Shown here: positions 34,074 through 41,161 of the stretch, piece after piece
How the letters are laid out: each line of letters begins with the position of its first letter
Position numbering within the stretch: position 1 is the first letter of the stretch
Source of the DNA: Owenweeksia sp.
GTDB lineage: Bacteria > Bacteroidota > Bacteroidia > Flavobacteriales > Schleiferiaceae
Length of the DNA stretch: 41,161 nucleotides
Assembly (NCBI GenBank): GCA_028277105.1
Contig: JANQHO010000101.1
Span: 1 to 41,161, forward strand
Direction: 5' to 3'
Program-made: the position numbers and the translations under genes
Notes under the pieces: model-generated
Database searches by the model: none
The model's input: only the letters and a program-made list of their open reading frames with translations
What the model was told of the DNA's origin: nothing

Positions 34074-37000
34074 ATGGTTGTATCCATTAACCCCCCCTTA
34101 CCCGCTTCATTTATCACAAAATTTTCCCTGCTGCTCATAGCCGCAATAATTTTGACTTCACTAAACAAGCTTCCCGCTCAGAACCTGGCCTCCGATCAGG
34201 TAGAAGGGTTGAGTTCTTCTTACGAAAATGCCGCGAAAAGCGAAGCCGTACACCCCAGTGTGGACAACCTGATGAGCCTCGACCAGTCCGGGGATCCCCA
34301 TATCAGCATTCCGCTGTTTACCGCTACGGGCCGCAAGCTCAGCCTGCCCGTAAGTATCAACTACCAGCCCGGTATTAAGCCTGGCCAGAAAGCTTCGCCC
34401 GTAGGCCTGGGCTGGAATATCTCCTTTGGCAGCATTGTACGCGACTACGGGGCTTTTGAACCCGACTATGCTGAGACCAGCATAGAAACCAAAATGGAAA
34501 ACGTGGCCACCAATAAAAAGAATGAGCTGAATTACAACGGTGGCATCAACACCTCTCACAGGGGCAAATACCTCTACTACAACGGGCTTATACAAGGAAT
34601 AGATCAATCCGATGATGAAAGAATGACGCCCGATCTCTACCAGGTGAATGTTCCCGGCCTGGGAGGCAATACTTTCTGGAACAGCGGGGGTGAAGGGCAG
34701 GCCCACGATTTTAAGTGGGAAGAGGTAAAGCCCTGGCGGGTAGAATTTTCTACCGGTGTAATGCAGGTGAGCCAGGAATACAGCCGGGTGAATGAAGCCA
34801 ACCTGGATCTTCCCACCAACCCGGGAGCCAATATACCCAGTTCGTCCAGCTTTGCGAAAGCCATCGCCATTCCACCTTATGTGAATGACGCCCGTTTTGA
34901 AAGCGTCAATACTATTTTTGAAATTGAGAACCGTTCGGTGGAATACCGCGACTTCAGCGAATTCATTATTACCGATGAGAACGGCACCCAATACGTTTTC
35001 GGACGGCCTTTGCGGGGACAGAAATATTTATTTGAGGAAGACCCTTACTGGAGCACCTGGCACGCTGAATTAGGCGGGCAAACCATGCCGCAAAAAGGGG
35101 TTGTAGGAGAATTCTGGAAAATTGACTTCATAGCCGAATGGCTGCTCACCGAGATCCGCAGCTACGACTACGCAGATCTAAACGCCAACGGCATAGCCGA
35201 TGATGCCGATGCGGGCGACTGGATACGGATAGAATACACCGAGCCTTATCAATATGAGAGTTATATCAAAAAGAATGGGGCCCCGGTACCCATACAGGTT
35301 CCCAAACACCGCGAATGGAACAGTTTTTCCAATACCGACCGCGCCTCCAGCCTGATGCGCGAAAGGGCTTACGTGACCAGGATCGTAACCCCCCACCGCG
35401 AATACGATCTCACTGTATCCAAGAGATTTGACGTGGATCACGACTATTATAAAACCCCGCTTAACCGCTTTAGTAATGAATATATTTACCACACCCGCAA
35501 CCTGGGCTTCAACAATCACAGGATAGAGGTAAATTACCCGCTTGAGGTGATGAAATACGATCAGGTGGTGATCAAAGACCGGACTAACAACGAGCCCAGC
35601 CAAACCGTGGTGCTGGAATATGCTGCGAAGGGCAGTGCAGATGAGCTGGCGGTTTCCGAATACCTCATCCTGGACAACAATAAAACGGAGAACGTCACTT
35701 TCGACCCGGCCGCCATTCCCTACCTGGGTTCCAGCCCTTTTGACATCGAAAACTACAAACCGGGCGACAAGAGAGGGAAAACCACGCTTTTAGGCGTAAA
35801 ATTTTACCCCAAAAACGACCTCAATGCTACGGATCCCACCTTTTACGAATTTGACTACGGCTTTAACCCCAGCCTGAACGAGATCCACAAACAAGAGATC
35901 ATCATCAGCAACGGCTGGCCATCACTCAGAAGCTCCATGATCAATGCTACGGAAAGGTTCAAGAGCCAGACCGTTGTTCCCAGTCTGCTGCCTTTTACTG
36001 AGCTCCAGTTTGGAATGAATGTTTCTGCCGCTCCTGTCATATCCCTTTCTCAAAGCTCTGCCACCAACCCCAACGCCCGGCTGGATGAAATGGGCTATTA
36101 CTACGATGACAGCCGCGCTGATAAAGGACGGGACGCCTGGTCGCTCACTCAGATCAGAACCCCTGCGGGAGCCGAAGTAAGCTTTGAATACGAACGGGAT
36201 CAGATCGATCTCACCACCTGCCGCACCAAATGGTCGTTGAAGGACGATAAACTGCCCTCTGTAACCAATTACAACCGCTATGCGGTAGCCAAAAGCCTGT
36301 TGCAATCTTATGTGAACAACCTGAAAGGGCTGCACAGCAAAAAGCTCAACCCGGCCTTCAGCATGCCCATGACTACCACCAGCGGGGGATTGCGCCTGAA
36401 GAAGAAAACCGTGCGGCCCTGGGGCAGCAGCGGGGCGGTAGAAACCAATTACCAGTACGGCAATGGCTATTATACGTCAGCGCCCAGAACTTATTGGGCC
36501 AATTACCTTTCCGCTTTTGGAGCTTTTATGAAATACCAGCGGGCCAGGCAGGAACAATCAGGGCCCTATGCCCACCTGCTGATGGCTCACAGCAGGGCCT
36601 GGTTTATTGATGAGAATGATGTTATGTCTTTAACTCATTCGGGAGGGCCCATTATCAACAACGATTTTGATACCTATCTGCACAAGCTTATGGTAGGGAT
36701 CCGCCTGGACAATACCCTGGAGGATAAACACTTTTACGCCTACATCGATGAAATTTACAGCGATGGCTCCAAATTCCGCAAAGTATATGGACAGGATCAT
36801 AAAGCAAGCGGTTTTGACGGTGTTCACCAAAGTACTTTTTTCCTGAAAGGATATAATGTTTACGAAGGAGGGATTGTGCAAATGATCGCCAATGAGAAAA
36901 TGCCAGACCGGGACATTGTACTTAAAAGAACAGAAAAGTTCGAGGCCAGTCAAAGTACTTCCTACCAAACCACTTCCTATGATTACAGTTTCGATGAACA

Positions 37001-40000
37001 GGCTTCCCGCCTGAATTATTTTGAAGATACCCACTTACCCGTATACGAGAATAAAGTCTACAATTATGACGGGGATAACAATAACAAGCTGGTTACTTCA
37101 AATAACAATTCCTTTTTTCACATGCCGGCCTCCATCAGTGATTTTCACTTTGGTTTTATGCATGGCGTTAATAAAACCTACAATTATGCTGTCGCCTACC
37201 TGGCTCCTTCAGCAACCTTGCCCCTGGTTAAGTCACCGGAACTGATCAAGGATAATGACTTCTTTTTTGAGGGAGGTTCCGTATTGCGGTATTCCTCTTA
37301 TCTGAAAACACTCGATGAAAAGATCACCAATTACAAAGGCCTGGAGTCGCGGGAGCAGTACACTTACCTGGACAACGGTTTGCCCAAAACAAGAACGGTA
37401 AGCAACAGCCAGTACAGCGAGTCGGGCGTTACCCAAAACCCCAGCCTCATTACCCTCTACGACTACGCCTTTGAAAAATACAGTGCCGGCAGCTGGAGCA
37501 ACCACCAATCTTTTGAAGATTTCAATTTACTGGCGCCCGTGGTCGCCCAAACCCTGTACCAGGACCAGCAAAACAACGCCAACGCGATCAGCGCTTCGGC
37601 TACAGCCTGGGATTACAACGCGGCCAAAGCCACCTTTGTGCCCCGCGCAGCTTACACCTATGCCGGTGCCCTGGGCAACCCCTCAGCTGCGGTACCCGGT
37701 TCGCTCAGCTCCTTTACCGCCTTTAACTTCAGCCCGGGTGCCAGCCAGGCCTCAAACTGGAAAAAGGGCAGCGAAAACCTGCTGACCGGTGCCTACGGCA
37801 ACGCCACCGAAGTCCGGGCCGGTTTTGCCTACCAGAAAAGCGTGAGCGGTTACGGAGGAGCTCTTACCAAAGCGGTATTTACCCACAAAGAGGAACCCTT
37901 TGACGCCACCTATACGGGTTTTGAAGATATCAACTACCCCAGCGATGGCAGCAGTGTGCTATACCCGCCTGAAGAAGCCTGGATACAGCACCACCAAAGC
38001 CCGGCCGGCAACGGACCCGTAAGCACCACCGCCCGCAGCGGAAAATGGTCATACCGCATGCAGGCCAAAGCCTCTGCTGCCGACCCTACCATTTACACCC
38101 CTTTGCGTCCGGTAAAGATCTATCCCTGCAGCCAGGCCCCCTGTGGCATTAGCCAGTACAAAGCCAGCGTATGGGTAAAGGGCTCTTACACCACCTTGCC
38201 CCAGGACGATATCGAGCTGAGCTACCTCATCTGGAACAGCAACCGCACCGCCATAGTGGGCAGCGGCTCCCTGGCCATCGATCTCAGCAGCCTGAGCAGC
38301 ACCGACTGGCAGCGCCAGGAGCTCAATATCAACCTCAACCGTTCCGCCACCGAAAACCAGTGGCTGGATGTACTGGTAGACAATAACCTGCACGGGGGCA
38401 GCAGCTTTGAGATCTTCTTTGACGACTTCATGATCCATCCCTCCGGGGCACTTTTTTCCTACGCCAGCTTTGACGAATTTCTGAACCCTACCCACCAGAC
38501 AGACGCCAACCAGCATACCACCCGCTGGGAGTATGACAGCTACGGCCGCCCGGCTGAGGAATACGATGCGGAAGGCGGGCTGCTGCGCCAGCACAGCTAC
38601 CGGAATTTTGAAGCTACCGCAAGCTCCTCCTACCACAATGTGAGGGAACACGTCAACGGCACTTACTACAACGATACCCGCACCTATTATGACGGGCTGG
38701 GTCGCCCCTTCCAGACCCAGAAGAACCAGATCACCAAAAACACCCGCATCATACTGGAAGCCCGTGTTTACAACGGCCGCGGCCTGCTGAGCGAAAGCAT
38801 TATCCCTTCCGCCCAGGCCGGCTACAGCATGCAGGCGTCCAGTGTACCCATTCATTTCCTGCACTCCGGCTATTCCCAAAACCAACTGCCCCATGCCGAC
38901 CGCACTTACGGCAAATACGAGTACGAAGCCACCCCCGATGCCCTTACCAGCAAGGCCCAGGCACCCCTGCTCCCGGGCGAGACCAATGTAGAAGCCAGCT
39001 TCAGCGATTATACCAACAGCCAGGTGATATACGTGGACGGGCTGTTGTACCCGGCCAACCAACTGCTGGTAAAAGAAAGTACCGATGTGCTGGGCCGCGT
39101 TTCCAAACAGTATTTTGACAAGCTGGGCCGCCTGGTGAAATCCGAAATGCCTATCGGGTACAATCATACCATCAACAGCAGCGGAACGGCCGTTTTCGAC
39201 CCCAATTCCAGCGATGCCATAGCCGCCACCCAATACCGCTACGATGCTGCGGGCCACCTCATCAGCTACCGCGACCCCCTGAACCGCAAAACCGAAATGG
39301 AATACGACAGCCGTGGCCATGTGCTCCAAAAGACCATGCCTGATGCGGGAACCACCCACTACCGCTATGACCAGCTGAGCCGCCTGCGCTTTGTGCGCGA
39401 CCAGCGCGATGCCGATGTAGCGGCTGCCACCCCCGGGGTGGGCGACCAGTTCAAATACTATAAATACGATGCCTACAACAATCTCACCGAAGGAGGAGTG
39501 CTGCGGCCTTCTACCGCTGCGGAGTTTACCAACCTCAGCATTATTGAAGACGCGGAATTTCCCGCCTCCAACGTATCCTACCGCGAAAGGCATTTGCAGC
39601 GCACTTACGATGGGCTGAGCCGCAACGCCCAGGGCCGCCTGAGGCACGAGTGGACCTATACGCCCGACCTGGACAATGCTCCCCTGATGATAGCCGATAA
39701 GACCTCTTACACCTACACCCCCAACGGGCAGGTAGAAACGGTGAGCTACGAGAGGAACGGCAGCCCCTCTTATACCTATAACTATACTTATAATACAGCC
39801 GGCCTGCCCACCCTGGTGCAGCTGAACCATCCCAGCAGCAGCCAGTACAATTTTGCACTGAAGTACGCTTACGATGAATGGGGGCGCCTCATCGCTTCCC
39901 ATTCCGGCAAAGACCTCACCAGCCTGAGCCAGGACAACGAGCTGCGCTACGATGCGCTGGGCTACCTGCAGCGCAGGGCGGTAGCACCTACCGGTATTCC

Positions 40001-41161
40001 CAGCGACCCTTTTTACGACTACCAGCAGTACGCCTACAACGCGAGGGGCGAGGTGACCCACATCCTCTCCAAAAAGCTGCAGCTGGTGCTGGAGCGCGAC
40101 AAAGCCGGCAACATTACCCGCCAGCACTGGAGCAATGCGCAGGACGATTTTAGCCTGGGCGGGGCTCACCCTTACCGCGTAAACGAATACACTTACCAGT
40201 ACGACAAAGCCAACCGCCTGGTGGCAGCCGATTACAGCGAAAAGCTGTACAGCGCCAACCCCTATGCAGCTTACATCAGCTCGGCCCAGGTCAACCCCCC
40301 GGCCGTAAACTGCACCACCTCTTACACCAGCGATATCGCCAGCGCCCTCAACTACCTGAACGCTAACGAAACCTTCCTGCTGGGAGACAACGGCCTGAGC
40401 GGCCCGCAGTTGACCGACTACAAAAACAACCTGCTGCCCGCCCTGGCTACCATGCTGGAAGAGGAGGGCCACCATTACGAAACCATGGACGAGCTGGAAC
40501 AGCGCGATTTTAACATACTGGTAGAAGAGAACCAGGACCGCGAACTGCTCTACCGGGCTGAAGGGGGTTATTATCACACCTATGGCGCTACGGTGGGCCA
40601 GTACCTCACGGCCTTGTACGAGCGCGATGAACTGGAAGTGCCCGAAACTGCCATTGCCAGTTTTGAGGACTACCTGCAGGGCGAAAGGGAAGGGCTGGAA
40701 GAGCCCTTTTACGAGATGACGGCCGAAGCGCGCAACAGCCTGGTGAGCCAGATCATTGCGGTGGGCGAAGGCGAGGGCTACCAGCTGAATATAGAAAACC
40801 CGCAGGTGATCCATAATTACCTGCTGACGGGCAGTGCCGGGGAGGTGCTGCTGAAGAGGGATAATTTCCGGGATTTCCTGGAAGAAGTGCTGGAGCAAGA
40901 CGGACAGGGCACCGAAAATGCGGCCGCCTACCTCACTTACCTGGACGGGGCGCTGGCCAGCCTGGAGCCTCCTTTTGCCCAAATGGAGCCGGCTGAGCGC
41001 GAAGCGGTGTTTGAGGCCGTGTACAACGAGGCCCTGGAACAATACCAGATACCGCTGGCCGAAGGCTCGCCCGCCCTTATCGACTACCTGCTCCGGGGGG
41101 GTGATTACCTGGACGCCAACAGCAATCACGTGCGCAGCAATATTTTAAAATTGATCGTGAT
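34074..41161 (+). CDS. Giant secreted RHS/YD-repeat protein, 3' end beyond the window
   Basis: From ATG 34074 the frame stays open to the edge: over 2360 codons, no stop. The N-terminus has a signal segment (FSLLLIAAIILTSLN) and the SpvB/RHS-like opening HISIPLFTATGRKLSLPVSI ... VGLGWNISFG. Residues about 1290-1465 look like a jelly-roll, carbohydrate-binding-like domain ending FEIFFDDFMIHPSG. YD repeats begin near residue 1485 (WEYDSYGRPAEEYD), with a DUF6443-like segment (YYDGLGRPFQTQKNQ, ~1534) and then clear repeats such as YRYDAAGHLISYRDPLNRKT (~1720) up to YQYDKANRLVAADY (~2040). After residue ~2080 the YD pattern is broken by an acidic helical region with an 89-residue internal repeat. 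RHS proteins form a shell around a C-terminal effector; the C-terminus lies outside. Codon GC is visibly higher after about 37.5 kb. Confidence 0.88.
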   Translation, partial: MVVSINPPLPASFITKFSLLLIAAIILTSLNKLPAQNLASDQVEGLSSSYENAAKSEAVHPSVDNLMSLDQSGDPHISIPLFTATGRKLSLPVSINYQPGIKPGQKASPVGLGWNISFGSIVRDYGAFEPDYAETSIETKMENVATNKKNELNYNGGINTSHRGKYLYYNGLIQGIDQSDDERMTPDLYQVNVPGLGGNTFWNSGGEGQAHDFKWEEVKPWRVEFSTGVMQVSQEYSRVNEANLDLPTNPGANIPSSSSFAKAIAIPPYVNDARFESVNTIFEIENRSVEYRDFSEFIITDENGTQYVFGRPLRGQKYLFEEDPYWSTWHAELGGQTMPQKGVVGEFWKIDFIAEWLLTEIRSYDYADLNANGIADDADAGDWIRIEYTEPYQYESYIKKNGAPVPIQVPKHREWNSFSNTDRASSLMRERAYVTRIVTPHREYDLTVSKRFDVDHDYYKTPLNRFSNEYIYHTRNLGFNNHRIEVNYPLEVMKYDQVVIKDRTNNEPSQTVVLEYAAKGSADELAVSEYLILDNNKTENVTFDPAAIPYLGSSPFDIENYKPGDKRGKTTLLGVKFYPKNDLNATDPTFYEFDYGFNPSLNEIHKQEIIISNGWPSLRSSMINATERFKSQTVVPSLLPFTELQFGMNVSAAPVISLSQSSATNPNARLDEMGYYYDDSRADKGRDAWSLTQIRTPAGAEVSFEYERDQIDLTTCRTKWSLKDDKLPSVTNYNRYAVAKSLLQSYVNNLKGLHSKKLNPAFSMPMTTTSGGLRLKKKTVRPWGSSGAVETNYQYGNGYYTSAPRTYWANYLSAFGAFMKYQRARQEQSGPYAHLLMAHSRAWFIDENDVMSLTHSGGPIINNDFDTYLHKLMVGIRLDNTLEDKHFYAYIDEIYSDGSKFRKVYGQDHKASGFDGVHQSTFFLKGYNVYEGGIVQMIANEKMPDRDIVLKRTEKFEASQSTSYQTTSYDYSFDEQASRLNYFEDTHLPVYENKVYNYDGDNNNKLVTSNNNSFFHMPASISDFHFGFMHGVNKTYNYAVAYLAPSATLPLVKSPELIKDNDFFFEGGSVLRYSSYLKTLDEKITNYKGLESREQYTYLDNGLPKTRTVSNSQYSESGVTQNPSLITLYDYAFEKYSAGSWSNHQSFEDFNLLAPVVAQTLYQDQQNNANAISASATAWDYNAAKATFVPRAAYTYAGALGNPSAAVPGSLSSFTAFNFSPGASQASNWKKGSENLLTGAYGNATEVRAGFAYQKSVSGYGGALTKAVFTHKEEPFDATYTGFEDINYPSDGSSVLYPPEEAWIQHHQSPAGNGPVSTTARSGKWSYRMQAKASAADPTIYTPLRPVKIYPCSQAPCGISQYKASVWVKGSYTTLPQDDIELSYLIWNSNRTAIVGSGSLAIDLSSLSSTDWQRQELNINLNRSATENQWLDVLVDNNLHGGSSFEIFFDDFMIHPSGALFSYASFDEFLNPTHQTDANQHTTRWEYDSYGRPAEEYDAEGGLLRQHSYRNFEATASSSYHNVREHVNGTYYNDTRTYYDGLGRPFQTQKNQITKNTRIILEARVYNGRGLLSESIIPSAQAGYSMQASSVPIHFLHSGYSQNQLPHADRTYGKYEYEATPDALTSKAQAPLLPGETNVEASFSDYTNSQVIYVDGLLYPANQLLVKESTDVLGRVSKQYFDKLGRLVKSEMPIGYNHTINSSGTAVFDPNSSDAIAATQYRYDAAGHLISYRDPLNRKTEMEYDSRGHVLQKTMPDAGTTHYRYDQLSRLRFVRDQRDADVAAATPGVGDQFKYYKYDAYNNLTEGGVLRPSTAAEFTNLSIIEDAEFPASNVSYRERHLQRTYDGLSRNAQGRLRHEWTYTPDLDNAPLMIADKTSYTYTPNGQVETVSYERNGSPSYTYNYTYNTAGLPTLVQLNHPSSSQYNFALKYAYDEWGRLIASHSGKDLTSLSQDNELRYDALGYLQRRAVAPTGIPSDPFYDYQQYAYNARGEVTHILSKKLQLVLERDKAGNITRQHWSNAQDDFSLGGAHPYRVNEYTYQYDKANRLVAADYSEKLYSANPYAAYISSAQVNPPAVNCTTSYTSDIASALNYLNANETFLLGDNGLSGPQLTDYKNNLLPALATMLEEEGHHYETMDELEQRDFNILVEENQDRELLYRAEGGYYHTYGATVGQYLTALYERDELEVPETAIASFEDYLQGEREGLEEPFYEMTAEARNSLVSQIIAVGEGEGYQLNIENPQVIHNYLLTGSAGEVLLKRDNFRDFLEEVLEQDGQGTENAAAYLTYLDGALASLEPPFAQMEPAEREAVFEAVYNEALEQYQIPLAEGSPALIDYLLRGGDYLDANSNHVRSNILKLIV
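40656..41122 (+). repeat. 89-residue helical repeat inside the RHS protein
   Basis: Two copies start at Ala codons 40656 and 40923 (267 nt = 89 codons apart). Shared positions include YLxG, LE-x-PF-x2-M, A-x-AR/ER, YQ, P-x2-I and YLL-x-G (copy A: EDYLQGEREGLEEPFYEM; copy B: LTYLDGALASLEPPFAQM). A weaker earlier copy may cover about 40400-40655. It is rich in Glu, Leu and Ala and is predicted helical by eye, unlike the beta-strand YD repeats. Confidence 0.65.

Noticed and set aside
34161..34991. 276-aa minus-strand frame at the start of the RHS gene
   Set aside because: Shadow of the RHS N-terminal region, no signal or domain of its own.
38049..41129. 1026-aa open frame on the minus strand
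   Set aside because: It is antisense to the RHS gene, whose plus-strand product has clear YD repeats; the minus product is low-complexity (Val/Gly/Gln-rich) with no domain. It reflects GC-rich third positions.

Overview
The window reads as a chromosomal segment of a Bacteroidota bacterium, probably of the Saprospiria/Chitinophagia kind. The signs are: a PorV/PorQ-type outer-membrane protein, lipoproteins with a Cys-Ser-Lys-Asp-rich start (the Bacteroidota surface-export signal), -7 boxes of the TAnnTTTG type, a LuxR-type two-component module with a separate multi-span membrane protein, and a giant secreted RHS/YD-repeat protein. No rRNA, tRNA, CRISPR array, transposase or integrase was recognised. 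Genes are dense and mostly in short operons.

Region by region. (1) 1-4.2 kb, minus strand: a type I restriction-modification operon, hsdR, then a DUF4062/HATPase protein, then hsdM, which runs off the left edge. (2) 4.3-7.0 kb, minus: lnt (lipoprotein N-acylation) and a PorV/PorQ-family barrel, overlapping by 1 nt. (3) 7.1-8.0 kb, plus: pssA-purS, overlapping by 4 nt, then a terminator. (4) 8.2-10.0 kb, minus: a His-rich surface lipoprotein, a barrel with an N-terminal Cys cluster and a small Cys-rich membrane protein, possibly a metal-handling cassette. (5) 10.0-18.0 kb: an AcpH-like phosphodiesterase, a 58-aa membrane protein, an SdpI-like protein, fumC, a PagL-like lipid A deacylase, an amidohydrolase lipoprotein, a long-chain acyl-CoA ligase and a secreted coiled-coil protein. 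(6) 18.0-24.6 kb, plus: a fatty-acid beta-oxidation regulon of MarR repressor, FadN-like fusion enzyme, four-helix-bundle protein, thiolase and acyl-CoA dehydrogenase. Near-identical 16-bp palindromes precede the MarR gene and the acyl-CoA dehydrogenase gene. (7) 24.6-27.1 kb, minus: a small CPPxC protein, a six/seven-span membrane protein, a histidine kinase and a LuxR-type response regulator. (8) 27.1-27.56 kb: a 476-nt gap that on the minus strand contains a chain of hairpins ending in an intrinsic terminator, a candidate structured RNA. (9) 27.6-30.0 kb, plus: acs and a GNAT acetyltransferase. (10) 30.0-33.8 kb: an accessory-looking block (VOC protein, NYN nuclease, double-DUF1566 lipoprotein) bounded by two direct copies of a 233-bp non-coding repeat. 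(11) 34.07 kb to the right edge, plus: one uninterrupted reading frame of more than 2360 codons, a secreted RHS/YD-repeat protein whose C-terminal part carries an unusual helical repeat of about 89 residues.

How the genes connect: fatty acids activated by the acyl-CoA ligase would feed the MarR-controlled beta-oxidation enzymes, whose acetyl-CoA product is also made by Acs and consumed upstream of fumarase. Envelope functions recur: lnt, pssA, PagL-like enzyme, PorV-like barrel and several lipoproteins. The most novel material is the hairpin-rich region beside acs, the paired palindromic operators, the 233-bp repeat pair and the helical insertion in the RHS protein.
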